A stretch of 64,000 nt of DNA from Flavobacterium frigoris PS1. Lineage in GTDB: Bacteria > Bacteroidota > Bacteroidia > Flavobacteriales > Flavobacteriaceae. Positions 10,299 through 19,695 of the stretch are shown here, piece by piece (position 1 is the stretch's first letter; each line of letters begins with the position of its first letter). The stretch covers positions 62,001-126,000 of the forward strand of contig NZ_AHKF01000008.1 of NCBI RefSeq assembly GCF_000252125.1, given 5' to 3'. The notes under the pieces were generated by a model that saw only the letters and a program-made list of their open reading frames with translations, was not told where the DNA came from and did no database searches. Made by a program: the position numbers and the translations under genes.

Positions 10299-10751
10299 TT
10301 ACATTGTTACAGCTTCTCCTCCAGCAGCTTCAATAGCAGCTTTTGCAGTAGCGGTAAATTTGTGAGCGGTTACTTTTAATTTTGCTTTCAATTCTCCTCT
10401 TCCTAAAATCTTAACGATTTCATTTTTAGTTGCCAAACGGTTTGCTACATAAGTTGTCATATCGACACTATCTGTAATAATACCATTATCAACTAATAAT
10501 TGAAGAGTATCTAGATTCACACCTTCGTAGTCTTTACGATTGATGTTTGTAAAACCAAACTTAGGTACACGTCTTTGAAGTGGCATTTGCCCTCCTTCAA
10601 AACCAATCTTTTTAGAATAACCAGAACGAGATTTCTGTCCATTGTGACCTCTTGCAGAAGTACCACCTTTTCCAGAACCTTCTCCTCTACCTAATCTTTT
10701 ATTTTGACTGTGTGTCGACCCTTCAGCTGGTTGTAAGTTACTTAAATTCAT
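10299..10751 (-). CDS. rplO: 50S ribosomal protein L15
   Basis: Late-assembly large-subunit protein with a long glycine- and arginine-rich N-terminal extension that threads into 23S rRNA. MNLSNLQPAEGSTHSQNKRL, GRGEGSGKGGTSARGHNGQK and the FEGGQMPLQRRVPKFGF motif identify it. There are 150 residues, the normal length. It lies between rpmD and secY as in most bacteria. Confidence 0.97.
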   Translation of the reverse strand: MNLSNLQPAEGSTHSQNKRLGRGEGSGKGGTSARGHNGQKSRSGYSKKIGFEGGQMPLQRRVPKFGFTNINRKDYEGVNLDTLQLLVDNGIITDSVDMTTYVANRLATKNEIVKILGRGELKAKLKVTAHKFTATAKAAIEAAGGEAVTM

Positions 10752-10762
10752 AACAGTATTTG

Positions 10763-10945
10763 TTATTTAGCTTCTTCTACAGAAACTAAGTGTTTAACTT
10801 TGTTTATCATCCCAAGGATTGTAGGGTTTGAATCATGCTCTACCACTTGACCCATTTTACGTAGACCTAAAGCTACTAATCCTCTTTTTTGATCAAGTGG
10901 ACAGTTGATTTTACTTCTAACTTGTTTTACTAATAATTTAGCCAT
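10763..10945 (-). CDS. rpmD: 50S ribosomal protein L30
   Basis: Small large-subunit protein of 60 residues. MAKLLVKQVRSKINCPLDQK followed by ALGLRKMGQVVEHDSNPTI is the full family pattern. It lies 12 bases after rpsE and 11 before rplO, so it is co-translated with its neighbours. Confidence 0.96.
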   Translation of the reverse strand: MAKLLVKQVRSKINCPLDQKRGLVALGLRKMGQVVEHDSNPTILGMINKVKHLVSVEEAK

Positions 10946-10957
10946 AATTTCCTTGAA

Positions 10958-11485
10958 TTAACCTTTAAAAACTTTCTCTAAAGAAACTCCTCTTTGTTTT
11001 GCAACAGTGTGAGCGCTTCTCATTTGTAATAAAGCATCAAAAGTTGCTTTTACTACGTTGTGAGGATTTGATGATCCTTGAGATTTAGATAATACATCGT
11101 GAATCCCTACTGATTCAAGAACTGAACGAACAGCTCCACCAGCAATAACTCCTGTACCATGAGAGGCAGGAATTAAAAACACACGTGCACCACCAAATTT
11201 ACCTTTTTGTTCGTGAGGAACTGATTGACCATGTAAAGGAATTTTTACTAAATTTTTCTTCGCATCTTCTACTGCTTTAGCAATTGCTTCAGAAACATCT
11301 TTAGATTTACCTAATCCATGACCCACTACTCCATTTTCATCACCTACAACTACAATAGCAGAAAAACCGAAAGCTCTACCACCTTTTGTAACTTTAGTAA
11401 CACGATTAACACTCACCAAACGATCTTTTAATTCAAGACCACTTGGTTTTATTAACTCTACATTCTTGTATTTACTATTAGACAT
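10958..11485 (-). CDS. rpsE: 30S ribosomal protein S5
   Basis: Small-subunit protein that with S4 and S12 shapes decoding accuracy and mRNA entry. It has a double-stranded-RNA-binding-like N-terminal domain ([20 protein letters not shown]) and a C-terminal domain with [19 protein letters not shown] and [19 protein letters not shown]. There are 175 residues, near the standard length. No mutation at known accuracy positions was searched for. Confidence 0.97.
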   Translation of the reverse strand: MSNSKYKNVELIKPSGLELKDRLVSVNRVTKVTKGGRAFGFSAIVVVGDENGVVGHGLGKSKDVSEAIAKAVEDAKKNLVKIPLHGQSVPHEQKGKFGGARVFLIPASHGTGVIAGGAVRSVLESVGIHDVLSKSQGSSNPHNVVKATFDALLQMRSAHTVAKQRGVSLEKVFKG

Positions 11486-11491
11486 ACTATA

Positions 11492-11842
11492 TTAGAATTT
11501 AAGTCCAGCCGCTCTCGCGCCTTCTGCTAATGATTTAATACGACCGTGATACAAGTAACCTCCTCTATCGAATGTTACGACTTCTATCCCAGCTTTTAAC
11601 GCTTTTTCTGCTACTAGTTTTCCAACAGCAATAGCAACTTCCACGTTTGTACCTTTTCCTATTTCTTTTTCTCTTGAAGATGCAGCCAACAATGTAACTC
11701 CGTTTACGTCATCAATTAATTGAGCATAAATTTCTTTGTTACTTCTAAATACAGATAATCTTGGATTAGCAGCAGTACCACTAATCGATTTTCTAATTCT
11801 GAATCTAATTCTCTGTCTTCTCTGAGGTTTCGTTAATGACAT
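11492..11842 (-). CDS. rplR: 50S ribosomal protein L18
   Basis: Binds 5S rRNA in the central protuberance together with L5. The 116 residues include [34 protein letters not shown] and the C-terminal [20 protein letters not shown] that contacts 5S rRNA. It lies between rplF and rpsE with short spacers. Confidence 0.97.
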   Translation of the reverse strand: MSLTKPQRRQRIRFRIRKSISGTAANPRLSVFRSNKEIYAQLIDDVNGVTLLAASSREKEIGKGTNVEVAIAVGKLVAEKALKAGIEVVTFDRGGYLYHGRIKSLAEGARAAGLKF

Positions 11843-11853
11843 AATTTTATTTT

Positions 11854-12396
11854 TTATGCTGATTTACCTGCTTTTCTTCTTAATACTTCCCCTACAAATT
11901 TAACACCTTTTCCTTTGTACGGCTCAGGCTTACGAAAGCCTCTAATTTTTGCCGCAACTTGTCCTAGAAGTTGTTTATCAAACGAAGTTAACTTCACAAT
12001 TGGGTTCTTACCTTTTTCAGATATAGTTTCTAGAGTTACCTCTGGAGCTACTTCCAAAACAATATTGTGTGAGAATCCAAGAGCTAAATCTAATTTTTGT
12101 CCTTGATTTGAAGCTCTATAACCAACTCCAACCAATTCTAATGACTTTGTAAAACCATCAGTTACACCTATAATCATATTATTGACTAAAGATCTATACA
12201 AACCGTGCTTTGCTCTGTGGTCTTTGTGATCAGACGATCTTTCTACTTGAACTTGACCGTCTTCAACTGTTACAGTTACGTCCGAAAACTCCTGTGTAAG
12301 TTGACCATTTTTTCCTTTTACCGTAATAATACCATCTTTAACTTCTACAGTTACTCCGGCAGGGATTACGACTGGATTTTTACCTATTCTTGACAT
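11854..12396 (-). CDS. rplF: 50S ribosomal protein L6
   Basis: Two-domain protein near the factor-binding site of the large subunit. [19 protein letters not shown] opens the first repeat and the C-terminal signature [19 protein letters not shown] closes the second. There are 180 residues, the usual size. It follows rpsH by 15 bases. Confidence 0.97.
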   Translation of the reverse strand: MSRIGKNPVVIPAGVTVEVKDGIITVKGKNGQLTQEFSDVTVTVEDGQVQVERSSDHKDHRAKHGLYRSLVNNMIIGVTDGFTKSLELVGVGYRASNQGQKLDLALGFSHNIVLEVAPEVTLETISEKGKNPIVKLTSFDKQLLGQVAAKIRGFRKPEPYKGKGVKFVGEVLRRKAGKSA

Positions 12397-12411
12397 CTTA
12401 TAGAATATTTA

Positions 12412-12810
12412 TTAGTATACGTAACAAATTACTTCACCACCTACATTTAATTGCTTCGCTTTCTTTCCAGTCATCAATCCTTTTGATGTTGAAACGATAG
12501 CGATGCCTAATCCGTTAAGGATTCTAGGAATGGTAGAAGAACTTGAATACTTACGTAAACCTGGTTTACTAATTCTTTGGATATCTCTAATTACTGACTC
12601 TTTAGTATCTTTATCATACTTCAAAGCAATTTTGATCGAACCCTGTACAGCGTTGTCTTCAAATTTGTAACTTAAGATATAACCTTGATCAAATAAGATC
12701 TTTGTGATTTCTTTTTTTAGATTAGATGCAGGAATTTCGACAACTTTGTGGTTTGCAGCCACAGCGTTTCTAACTCTTGTTAAATAATCCGCAATAGGAT
12801 CTGTATACAT
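12412..12810 (-). CDS. rpsH: 30S ribosomal protein S8
   Basis: Binds the 16S central domain and, in E. coli, represses the spc operon by binding its own mRNA. The 132 residues contain [20 protein letters not shown] and the C-terminal [20 protein letters not shown] plus [10 protein letters not shown] 122-base spacer, the longest inside the spc genes, precedes it and contains a perfect ten-base-pair hairpin. Confidence 0.97.
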   Translation of the reverse strand: MYTDPIADYLTRVRNAVAANHKVVEIPASNLKKEITKILFDQGYILSYKFEDNAVQGSIKIALKYDKDTKESVIRDIQRISKPGLRKYSSSSTIPRILNGLGIAIVSTSKGLMTGKKAKQLNVGGEVICYVY

Positions 12811-12880
12811 GTTTATTGATTTGCGGTTTTGGTTTTCAATTAATTATTAATCGAACCTGAAACCAATTTATAAATATTAA

Positions 12881-12913
12881 TGATACAGACGTAACTAGGT
12901 TAAGTCTGTATCA
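12881..12913 (-). promoter_or_regulatory. Hairpin in the rpsN-rpsH spacer, possible S8 control site
   Basis: A perfect ten-base inverted repeat (12881-12890 with 12904-12913) encloses a 13-base loop in the 122-base gap before rpsH. No U tract follows it, so it is not a standard terminator. Placement before the S8 gene suggests translational feedback or RNA processing, but this is inference. Confidence 0.4.
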
Positions 12914-12932
12914 GAACGTAATAAATTACGTT

Positions 12933-13202
12933 TTACCAAGATGCTTTTTTAACACCAGGTATCAATCCGTTATTTGCCATTTCACGAAATGTAACACGTG
13001 AAAGACCAAATTGACGCATATAACCTCTAGGTCTACCTGTTAATTTACAACGATTGTGCAAACGAACTGGCGAAGCATTTTTTGGTAACTTTTGCAAACC
13101 TACGAAATCTCCAGCTTCTAACAAAGCTTTTCTTTTCTCAGCATACTTAGCTACCGTTTTTTCTCTCTTCACCTCACGGGCTTTCATTGATTCTTTAGCC
13201 AT
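12933..13202 (-). CDS. rpsN: 30S ribosomal protein S14, zinc-independent form
   Basis: Head protein of the small subunit. At 89 residues it is the long form; [20 protein letters not shown] starts it and [20 protein letters not shown] is the family core. Only one Cys is present, so the zinc ribbon of the short form is lacking. It lies three bases after rplE. Confidence 0.97.
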   Translation of the reverse strand: MAKESMKAREVKREKTVAKYAEKRKALLEAGDFVGLQKLPKNASPVRLHNRCKLTGRPRGYMRQFGLSRVTFREMANNGLIPGVKKASW

Positions 13203-13205
13203 GTC

Positions 13206-13757
13206 TTAATTCTTTTTAAAAGGTAATCCTAATTCAGCCAATAACGACTTTGCTTCTTTATCAGTGTTTGCAGTAGTTACAAAAGTGATATCCATACCTG
13301 AAATTTTGTTTACTTTGTCAATATCAATTTCTGGGAAAATGATTTGCTCCAAAACTCCAAGGTTATAATTTCCTCTTCCGTCAAAACCAGTAGCTTTAAT
13401 ACCACCGAAATCTCTTACACGTGGCAAAGCTGAAGTAATAAGTCTATCTAAAAACTCATACATTCTTTCTCCACGCAAAGTAACTTTTGCTCCAATTGGC
13501 ATACCTTTTCTCAATTTGAAAGACGCAACGTCTTTCTTTGATATTGTAGATATTGCTTTTTGTCCAGTGATCTTTGTTAACTCATCAACTGCATAGTCAA
13601 TAAGTTTTTTATCAGATACAGCTGCACCAACTCCACGGCTCAAAACGATTTTTTCCAATTTAGGAACTTGCATTACGTTTATGTATCCGTACTCCTCTTT
13701 AAGAGCAGAAATAACTCTGTTCTTATATTCCTCTTTCAGTCTAGGTATATACGTCAT
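13206..13757 (-). CDS. rplE: 50S ribosomal protein L5
   Basis: 5S rRNA binding protein that forms an intersubunit bridge with S13 and touches P-site tRNA. The 183 residues include [40 protein letters not shown] and the C-terminal [20 protein letters not shown]. It lies two bases after rplX. Confidence 0.97.
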   Translation of the reverse strand: MTYIPRLKEEYKNRVISALKEEYGYINVMQVPKLEKIVLSRGVGAAVSDKKLIDYAVDELTKITGQKAISTISKKDVASFKLRKGMPIGAKVTLRGERMYEFLDRLITSALPRVRDFGGIKATGFDGRGNYNLGVLEQIIFPEIDIDKVNKISGMDITFVTTANTDKEAKSLLAELGLPFKKN

Positions 13758-13759
13758 TA

Positions 13760-14074
13760 CTATAGTACTTGATTAGATTTTTTTGAAAATCTTACTTTCT
13801 TATCTCCTTCAACTCTAATTCCTACTCTAGTTGTTTCCTTTGTTTTCGGATCAATTAAAGACAAATTAGAAATTTGTATAGAAGCTTCTTTCTTCACGAT
13901 ACCACCTTGAGGGCTTTTTGCACTAGGTTTCGTATGTTTTGAAACCATGTTTACACCTTCAACAATCGCTTTGTTTTTCTCACGGTCAACACGTAAAACT
14001 TTACCCTCTGAACCTTTATGGTCTCCAGCAATTACTCTTACGATGTCTCCTGTTTTTATTTTTAGCTTTATCAT
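13760..14074 (-). CDS. rplX: 50S ribosomal protein L24
   Basis: Assembly-initiator protein that binds the 5' end of 23S rRNA. A KOW motif occupies about residues 7-33 ([20 protein letters not shown]) and is followed by [20 protein letters not shown]. The 104-residue length is normal. It lies 11 bases after rplN. Confidence 0.97.
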   Translation of the reverse strand: MIKLKIKTGDIVRVIAGDHKGSEGKVLRVDREKNKAIVEGVNMVSKHTKPSAKSPQGGIVKKEASIQISNLSLIDPKTKETTRVGIRVEGDKKVRFSKKSNQVL

Positions 14075-14085
14075 CTTAAAACGAA

Positions 14086-14454
14086 TTAAAGCACTTCAGG
14101 TGCTAATGATACAATTTTCATGAATTGTTTTTCACGAAGTTCTCTTGCTACTGGACCAAAAACGCGAGTTCCTCTCATCTCACCAGCAGCATTCAATAAC
14201 ACACATGCGTTGTCATCAAATCTGATGTATGATCCGTCGGCTCTTCTCACTTCTTTTCTGGTACGTACAACAACTGCAGTTGAAACAGCTCCTTTTTTAA
14301 CGCTTCCGTTTGGAGTTGTGTCTTTTATAGAAACTACAATCTTGTCACCAACAGAGGCATACCTTCTTTTGGTACCTCCTAAAACACGGATAGTTAAAAC
14401 TTCCTTTGCTCCAGTGTTATCTGCTACTTTTAGTCTTGATTCTTGTTGTACCAT
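14086..14454 (-). CDS. rplN: 50S ribosomal protein L14
   Basis: Large-subunit protein at the interface, contacting 16S helix 44. The 122 residues begin [20 protein letters not shown] and contain [20 protein letters not shown] near the C-terminus, both diagnostic. The stop codon lies two bases from the rpsQ end, a tight junction. Confidence 0.97.
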   Translation of the reverse strand: MVQQESRLKVADNTGAKEVLTIRVLGGTKRRYASVGDKIVVSIKDTTPNGSVKKGAVSTAVVVRTRKEVRRADGSYIRFDDNACVLLNAAGEMRGTRVFGPVARELREKQFMKIVSLAPEVL

Positions 14455-14456
14455 AA

Positions 14457-14717
14457 TTATTTAGCTCTTTCTAGGATTTCAACTAACCTCCAACATTTAG
14501 TTTTACTTAAAGGGCGCGTTTCGCTAATCCTTACCGTATCTCCAATGTTACAGTCGTTCTTTTCGTCGTGTGCGTGATACTTTTTAGTCTTCAACACGAA
14601 CTTACCGTATAATGGGTGTTTTACTTTACGAACTTCAGCGATTACAATAGACTTATCCATTTTATCCGAAGTTACAACACCAACTCTCTCTTTTCTTAAA
14701 TTTCTTTTTTCTTCCAT
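14457..14717 (-). CDS. rpsQ: 30S ribosomal protein S17
   Basis: Primary 16S binding protein of OB fold. [39 protein letters not shown] and [20 protein letters not shown] make the assignment secure. There are 86 residues. It lies 17 bases after rpmC, a slightly wider gap than its neighbours. Confidence 0.97.
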   Translation of the reverse strand: MEEKRNLRKERVGVVTSDKMDKSIVIAEVRKVKHPLYGKFVLKTKKYHAHDEKNDCNIGDTVRISETRPLSKTKCWRLVEILERAK

Positions 14718-14734
14718 CTTTCAGCAGATTACAA

Positions 14735-14926
14735 TTATTGCAACTCTCTTTTTGTAAGCTCTGTAGCTAATCTAGCAACTGATCTTCTTACACTTCTAAT
14801 TTGAAGTGGGTTTTCAATTGGTGATATAGCATGAGCCATTTTTAGGTCAGCATATATTTTCTTAGTCTGGCTAAGCTTTTCTTGCAACTCCGCTGCAGAA
14901 AGATCTTTTATTTCTGATTGTTTCAT
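14735..14926 (-). CDS. rpmC: 50S ribosomal protein L29
   Basis: Small helical hairpin protein at the tunnel exit, a docking point for trigger factor and SRP. The 63 residues start MKQSEIKDLSAAELQEKLSQ at 14926; the upstream in-frame ATG at 14965 would overlap the end of rplP and does not fit the family. ENPLQIRSVRRSVARLATEL is the C-terminal signature. Confidence 0.96.
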   Translation of the reverse strand: MKQSEIKDLSAAELQEKLSQTKKIYADLKMAHAISPIENPLQIRSVRRSVARLATELTKRELQ

Positions 14927-14939
14927 AATATAATATAGA

Positions 14940-15365
14940 TTATGCTTCGAAATCTCTAGCAACAACGAATTTGGTTTTTACTGGAAGTTTTTGTGCTGCA
15001 AGACGTAACGCCTCTTTTGCAACTGACAAAGGAACTCCTCCAATTTCAAACATGATTCTTCCGGGTCTAACTACGGCAGCCCAATATTCAACTGCACCTT
15101 TACCTTTACCCATACGTACCTCAAGAGGTTTCTTTGTGATTGGTTTGTCTGGGAATATTTTGATCCATAATTGTCCCTCTCTTTTCATAAAACGAGTTGC
15201 AGCAATACGCGCAGCTTCAATTTGACGAGAAGTTAGAAAACATCCATCTTCATGTACAGATTTAATACCAAACATTCCATTAGAAAGTTCATGCCCTCTT
15301 TGAGAGTTTCCTTTCATTCTACCTTTCTGTACCTTTCGGTATTTTGTTCTTTTAGGCTGTAACAT
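14940..15365 (-). CDS. rplP: 50S ribosomal protein L16
   Basis: Large-subunit protein next to the A-site tRNA elbow. [20 protein letters not shown] and the core [20 protein letters not shown] and [24 protein letters not shown] segment (here [17 protein letters not shown]) identify it. There are 141 residues. It lies 19 bases after rpsC and 13 before rpmC. Confidence 0.97.
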   Translation of the reverse strand: MLQPKRTKYRKVQKGRMKGNSQRGHELSNGMFGIKSVHEDGCFLTSRQIEAARIAATRFMKREGQLWIKIFPDKPITKKPLEVRMGKGKGAVEYWAAVVRPGRIMFEIGGVPLSVAKEALRLAAQKLPVKTKFVVARDFEA

Positions 15366-15384
15366 TTTTCTTTAATTTAAAAAT

Positions 15385-16134
15385 TTACTTTCTTTTACGA
15401 GCGTCAGGTTTTCCACCTCTATTAAAGTTAGATTTGCCACGAGGAGCATCTCCACCTTTACCACCAGCTTGTTTTTTGTCCATTCCTGCAAGCGGAGAAA
15501 GATCTCTCTTTCCATAGACTTCACCTTTCATGATCCACACTTTGATTCCCATTCTACCGTAAGTAGTATGTGCCTCAGCAAGTGCGTAATCAATATCAGC
15601 TCTGAAAGTTGATAGAGGAACTCTACCTTCTTTGAAACCTTCTGAACGTGCCATCTCAGCTCCATTCAAACGACCAGAAACCAAAACTTTAATACCCTCT
15701 GCGTTCATACGCATTGAGGCAGCAATAGCCATTTTGATTGCACGTCTGTAAGAAATTCTGCTTTCGATTTGACGACAGATGCTTGTAGCAACTAGATACG
15801 CGTCAAGTTCAGGTCTTTTGATTTCAAAGATGTTAATTTGAACCTCTTTGTCAGTAATTTTCTTAAGTTCTTCTTTTAACTTGTCTACCTCTTGTCCACC
15901 TTTTCCGATAATAATACCAGGTCTAGCAGTAGTGATAGTAACGGTTACAAGTTTTAAAGTTCTCTCGATGATTACTTTTGATACACTAGCTTTTGATAAA
16001 CGAGCATGGATATACTTTCTGATTTTGTGATCTTCGGCAAGTTTATCACCATAATCATTTCCACCATACCAGTTTGAGTCCCATCCTCTGATGATACCAA
16101 GTCTATTTCCAATTGGATTTGTCTTTTGTCCCAT
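15385..16134 (-). CDS. rpsC: 30S ribosomal protein S3
   Basis: Part of the mRNA entry tunnel with helicase role alongside S4 and S5. [20 protein letters not shown] starts it; a type II KH domain carries [19 protein letters not shown] at about residues 73-90. The C-terminal domain includes [21 protein letters not shown] Gly-, Lys- and Arg-rich tail of about 30 residues ends the 249-residue protein. Confidence 0.97.
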   Translation of the reverse strand: MGQKTNPIGNRLGIIRGWDSNWYGGNDYGDKLAEDHKIRKYIHARLSKASVSKVIIERTLKLVTVTITTARPGIIIGKGGQEVDKLKEELKKITDKEVQINIFEIKRPELDAYLVATSICRQIESRISYRRAIKMAIAASMRMNAEGIKVLVSGRLNGAEMARSEGFKEGRVPLSTFRADIDYALAEAHTTYGRMGIKVWIMKGEVYGKRDLSPLAGMDKKQAGGKGGDAPRGKSNFNRGGKPDARKRK

Positions 16135-16140
16135 CTTGTA

Positions 16141-16551
16141 TTAAATTGCTTGTGTGTTATTAATAGATCCTAACACGATTGTAACGTGATTAGAACGTTT
16201 TCTTATTCTGTGTGCACGACCCTGTGGAGCTGGACGAAGTCTTTTCAACATCATTCCACCATCTACTGTAATCGTTTTAACAAATAAACCTGCCTCTTCC
16301 ATATTAGCATCAGGGTTTTTTGCTTGCCAGTTGGCAATTACAGATAAAACCAATTTCTCTAATTTTCTTGAAGCTTCTTTAGAACTAAATCTTAAGATGT
16401 TTAGTGCTCTTTCTACCTTCTGACCTCTTACCAAGTCCGCTACTAAGCGCATTTTTCTAGGTGAAGTAGGGCAGTTATTCAATTTCGCGAAAGCAATAGA
16501 CTTATTAGCCTCTTTTCTCGCATCTGCTGTTTCTCTTTTACGAACTCCCAT
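16141..16551 (-). CDS. rplV: 50S ribosomal protein L22
   Basis: Globular domain on the subunit surface with a beta hairpin lining the nascent-chain tunnel. [20 protein letters not shown] and the hairpin region [20 protein letters not shown] are intact, with no sign of the deletions linked to macrolide resistance. There are 136 residues with a basic N-terminal extension of about 20. Confidence 0.97.
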   Translation of the reverse strand: MGVRKRETADARKEANKSIAFAKLNNCPTSPRKMRLVADLVRGQKVERALNILRFSSKEASRKLEKLVLSVIANWQAKNPDANMEEAGLFVKTITVDGGMMLKRLRPAPQGRAHRIRKRSNHVTIVLGSINNTQAI

Positions 16552-16557
16552 TGCTTC

Positions 16558-16836
16558 TTATTTTTTACCTTTATTTTTTGCTCCAGCATGACCTCTAAAA
16601 GATCTAGTTGGTGAAAATTCTCCTAATTTGTGACCTACCATGTTTTCTGTTACGTAAACTGGTACAAATTGACGACCGTTATGAACTGCGATAGTTTGCC
16701 CAACAAAGTCTGGAGTAATCATAGAAGCTCTAGACCATGTCTTAACAACTCCTTTGTTTCCACCTGCAATGTTTTCTTGAACTTTCTTGTCTAACTTATA
16801 ATGAACGAAAGGTCCTTTTTTTAATGAACGTGCCAT
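16558..16836 (-). CDS. rpsS: 30S ribosomal protein S19
   Basis: Head protein that pairs with S13. The 92 residues begin [20 protein letters not shown] and carry [18 protein letters not shown], the family signature. It lies six bases from each neighbour. Confidence 0.97.
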   Translation of the reverse strand: MARSLKKGPFVHYKLDKKVQENIAGGNKGVVKTWSRASMITPDFVGQTIAVHNGRQFVPVYVTENMVGHKLGEFSPTRSFRGHAGAKNKGKK

Positions 16837-16842
16837 ATCTTA

Positions 16843-17667
16843 TTATTTCTTTCTACGTTCTACGATATACTTGTTACTCGGGTTTTTCTTAGAACGAGTT
16901 CTATAACCTTTTGCTGGTATTCCATTTCTTGAACGTGGATGTCCACCAGAAGAACGTCCTTCTCCACCACCCATCGGGTGATCAACAGGGTTCATCGCTA
17001 CAGGTCTTGTTCTAGGTCTTCTACCTAACCATCTTGTTCTACCTGCTTTACCAGATACAACTAATTGGTGGTCTGAATTAGAAACAGCTCCAATAGTAGC
17101 AGCACAAGTTAACAAGATCAATCTTGTTTCACCTGACGGCATTTTAATTGTTGCATATTTCCCGTCTCTTGCCATTAATTGAGCAAATGTTCCAGCAGAA
17201 CGAGCAATTACAGCTCCTTGACCTGGACGTAACTCAATACATGATATAACAGTTCCTAATGGAATTCTGCTTAAAGGCAATGTATTACCAATTTCAGGTT
17301 GAGATTCAGGACCAGAAACTAATTTCTGACCTACTTTCAATCCGTTTTGAGCAATAATATAAGTTTTCTCACCATCAGCATAAGCCAATAATGCGATAAA
17401 CGCAGTACGATTTGGATCATATTCGATTGATTTCACTGTCGCAGGAATTCCTTCCTTTGTTCTTTTGAAATCAATAATACGATATCTCTGCTTGTGACCA
17501 CCACCCGTATAACGCATGGTCATCTTTCCTTGACTATTTCTACCTCCAGAGTTTTTTATCGGCGCTATCAAAGAGCGTTCCGGCTTATCAGTTGTAATGG
17601 CGTCATAACCATTCACAACTCTAAATCGCTGACCTGGGGTAATAGGTTTTAATTTTCTTACTGACAT
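16843..17667 (-). CDS. rplB: 50S ribosomal protein L2
   Basis: Central large-subunit protein close to the peptidyl transferase centre. The 274 residues contain [15 protein letters not shown] in the OB-like N-terminal domain and [20 protein letters not shown] near the C-terminus; the His of NPVDHP corresponds to the conserved E. coli His229. It lies between rplW and rpsS in S10 order. Confidence 0.98.
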   Translation of the reverse strand: MSVRKLKPITPGQRFRVVNGYDAITTDKPERSLIAPIKNSGGRNSQGKMTMRYTGGGHKQRYRIIDFKRTKEGIPATVKSIEYDPNRTAFIALLAYADGEKTYIIAQNGLKVGQKLVSGPESQPEIGNTLPLSRIPLGTVISCIELRPGQGAVIARSAGTFAQLMARDGKYATIKMPSGETRLILLTCAATIGAVSNSDHQLVVSGKAGRTRWLGRRPRTRPVAMNPVDHPMGGGEGRSSGGHPRSRNGIPAKGYRTRSKKNPSNKYIVERRKK

Positions 17668-17676
17668 TTTTCTATC

Positions 17677-17967
17677 TTAGATATTGTTGTAAAAATCAAT
17701 TGTTTCTCCTTCTTGTACTTGAACAATTGCTTTCTTAATTGCATTCGTCTTTCCACTGATTAAACCACTTTTAGTGTATTTTGTAGTTCTATCCGGTCTT
17801 ACGTTCATCGTGTTAACACTCAAAATAGTCACACCATAAGCAGCTTCAATAGCTTTCTTAATCTCAACTTTATTTGCTTTTTTGTTAACAACGAATCCGA
17901 AGCGGTTTAAAACTTCACTTTCTTTGGTTACTTTTTCCGTTACTATAGGTTTAATTATGATGCTCAT
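17677..17967 (-). CDS. rplW: 50S ribosomal protein L23
   Basis: Tunnel-exit protein and docking site for trigger factor and SRP. MSIIIKPIVTEKVTKESEVL starts it, and VEIKKAIEAAYGVTILSVNT gives the helix-strand core. There are 96 residues. It lies six bases after rplD and nine before rplB. Confidence 0.97.
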   Translation of the reverse strand: MSIIIKPIVTEKVTKESEVLNRFGFVVNKKANKVEIKKAIEAAYGVTILSVNTMNVRPDRTTKYTKSGLISGKTNAIKKAIVQVQEGETIDFYNNI

Positions 17968-17973
17968 ATCCTA

Positions 17974-18603
17974 TTATTTGCTTAAATTTTCTTCAATTAT
18001 CTCCAAAGAACTCTCTAAAAGAACTAAGTTATTAGCATTTAAAATAGCATAAGTGCTTAATTCTAAGCTACTTACTACGCTAGACGCCTTTAAATTACGT
18101 GAGGACAAATATACGTTTTTATTAACGTCACCCAACACAAACAGAGATTTTTTATTTTCTAACTCTAAAGCTTTCAAAACATTAATGAAATTTTTAGTGT
18201 TTGGAGTTTCAAAATTAAAGTCTTCAAGAACGATAATATTTGACTCTTTTGCTTTGATTGAGAAAGCAGATTTTCTAGCCAAACGCTTCAAGTTTTTATT
18301 CAATTTGAATGAATAACTTCTTGGTCTTGGTCCGAAAACTGTTCCACCACCTTTAAACAATGGATTCTTTGCACTACCCGCACGAGCAGTACCAGTTCCT
18401 TTTTGTTTTTTAATCTTACGTGTACTTCCCGCAACTTCAGCTCTTTCTTTAGCCTTGTGCGTCCCTTGTCTTTGATTAGCAAGATATTGCTTAACATCAA
18501 GGTATACTGCGTGATTATTTGGTTCAATTGCGAATACTGAATCAGAAAGTTGAACTTTTCTTCCAGTATCTTTTCCGTTGAAATCTAATACTTTTACTTC
18601 CAT
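17974..18603 (-). CDS. rplD: 50S ribosomal protein L4
   Basis: Large-subunit protein with an extended loop reaching the tunnel; in E. coli it also represses the S10 operon. The 209 residues include QGTHKAKERAEVAGSTRKIK and GTGTARAGSAKNPLFKGGGT, the tunnel loop, followed by VFGPRPRSYSFKLNKNLKRL. Its ATG overlaps the rplC stop codon by one base (TAATG), so translation is coupled. Confidence 0.97.
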   Translation of the reverse strand: MEVKVLDFNGKDTGRKVQLSDSVFAIEPNNHAVYLDVKQYLANQRQGTHKAKERAEVAGSTRKIKKQKGTGTARAGSAKNPLFKGGGTVFGPRPRSYSFKLNKNLKRLARKSAFSIKAKESNIIVLEDFNFETPNTKNFINVLKALELENKKSLFVLGDVNKNVYLSSRNLKASSVVSSLELSTYAILNANNLVLLESSLEIIEENLSK

Positions 18604-19220
18604 TACTTGTGAATGATTACATAAGAGTTGTTACATCCAGGAACACATCCCTTAATAACAAGTAGGTTCTTTTCAGTCACTACTTTTAAAACTCTAAGGT
18701 TTTGAACGTTTACATTTTCGCCTCCCATACGTCCAGCCATACGCATTCCTTTGAATACTCTAGATGGATAAGATGAAGCTCCTACAGAACCTGGCGCTCT
18801 TAAACGGTTATGTTGACCATGAGTTGCTTGACCAACACCACCAAAACCGTGACGTTTTACAACCCCTTGAAAACCTTTACCTTTAGATACACCTTGTACA
18901 TCTACAAATTCTCCTTCAACAAACATAGAAACATCTATAAGATCCCCTAGTTTTTGTTCTGTTGCAAAATTTTGGAATTCAACGACTTTTTTCTTAGCTA
19001 CAGTTCCCGCTTTTTTAAAGTGACCTAAAGCCGCTTTTGTGGAATGTTTCTCGTTTTTGTCATCGAAACCAAGTTGCAACGCTTCATACCCGTCAACACC
19101 TTTGGTTCTGACTTGGGTAACAACGCATGGTCCAGCTTCGATTACTGTACAAGGAATATTCTTCCCGTTCTCGTCGAAAATGCTAGTCATGCCGATTTTT
19201 CTACCAATTAACCCAGACAT
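18603..19220 (-). CDS. rplC: 50S ribosomal protein L3
   Basis: Assembly initiator that reaches the peptidyl transferase centre. [20 protein letters not shown] opens the 205-residue protein and [20 protein letters not shown] with [20 protein letters not shown] are diagnostic. A promoter lies 76 bases upstream. Three tandem copies of a seven-base AT repeat touch the start codon. Confidence 0.97.
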   Translation of the reverse strand: MSGLIGRKIGMTSIFDENGKNIPCTVIEAGPCVVTQVRTKGVDGYEALQLGFDDKNEKHSTKAALGHFKKAGTVAKKKVVEFQNFATEQKLGDLIDVSMFVEGEFVDVQGVSKGKGFQGVVKRHGFGGVGQATHGQHNRLRAPGSVGASSYPSRVFKGMRMAGRMGGENVNVQNLRVLKVVTEKNLLVIKGCVPGCNNSYVIIHK

Positions 19221-19241
19221 AATTATTAATTATTAATTATT
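19221..19241 (-). repeat. Tandem AT-rich heptamer directly before rplC
   Basis: Three exact copies of AATTATT (plus strand) abut the rplC ATG. They occupy the ribosome-binding region, so copy-number slippage could alter the untranslated leader length. A palindrome CACTTAAGTG (19264-19273) lies farther upstream in the same leader. Confidence 0.6.
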
Positions 19242-19295
19242 AAATATAAAAATAGAACACTAACACTTAAGTGAACCCTATTTTTTTTAGTGGTG

Positions 19296-19326
19296 CAAAA
19301 GTATAACTTATTTACACACAAACCAA
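19296..19326 (-). promoter_or_regulatory. Promoter of the rplC (S10-type) operon
   Basis: On the minus strand TTG (19326-19324), a 20-base spacer and TACTTTTG (19303-19296) match the Bacteroidota consensus fully. The start site would be near 19291, leaving a leader of about 70 bases before rplC. It lies in the 158-base gap after rpsJ, so the S10 gene itself is upstream of this promoter. Confidence 0.75.
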
Positions 19327-19378
19327 ATAAAATATTTTCCACTTAAATGCAGTGCCCTTCTCTTTCTTAAAAAGCTAC

Positions 19379-19684
19379 TTAAACTTTGATCTCTACTTCA
19401 ACTCCAGAAGGTAATTCAAGTTTCATCAATGCATCAATTGTTTTTGATGAAGATGAGTAAATGTCAATTAATCTCTTGTATGACATCACTTCGAATTGCT
19501 CTCTAGCTTTTTTGTTAACGTGTGGAGAACGTAGTACTGTGAAAAGTTTTTTGTGTGTTGGTAATGGGATTGGACCTGTTACAACTGCACCGGTACTTTT
19601 TACCGTTTTTACGATTTTTTCAGCAGACTTGTCTACCAACATATAATCGTAAGATTTTAGTTTTATTCTGATTTTTTGACTCAT
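19379..19684 (-). CDS. rpsJ: 30S ribosomal protein S10
   Basis: Head protein of the small subunit that in many bacteria also joins transcription antitermination as Nus[21 protein letters not shown] and the loop [20 protein letters not shown] are diagnostic. There are 101 residues. It follows fusA by 11 bases and so belongs to the rpsL transcription unit, not to the rplC unit. Confidence 0.97.
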   Translation of the reverse strand: MSQKIRIKLKSYDYMLVDKSAEKIVKTVKSTGAVVTGPIPLPTHKKLFTVLRSPHVNKKAREQFEVMSYKRLIDIYSSSSKTIDALMKLELPSGVEVEIKV

Positions 19685-19695
19685 TTTCTTAAAGA

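Noticed and set aside
19304..19378. Terminator after rpsJ
   Set aside because: No stable stem followed by a U tract was found; readthrough into rplC remains possible.
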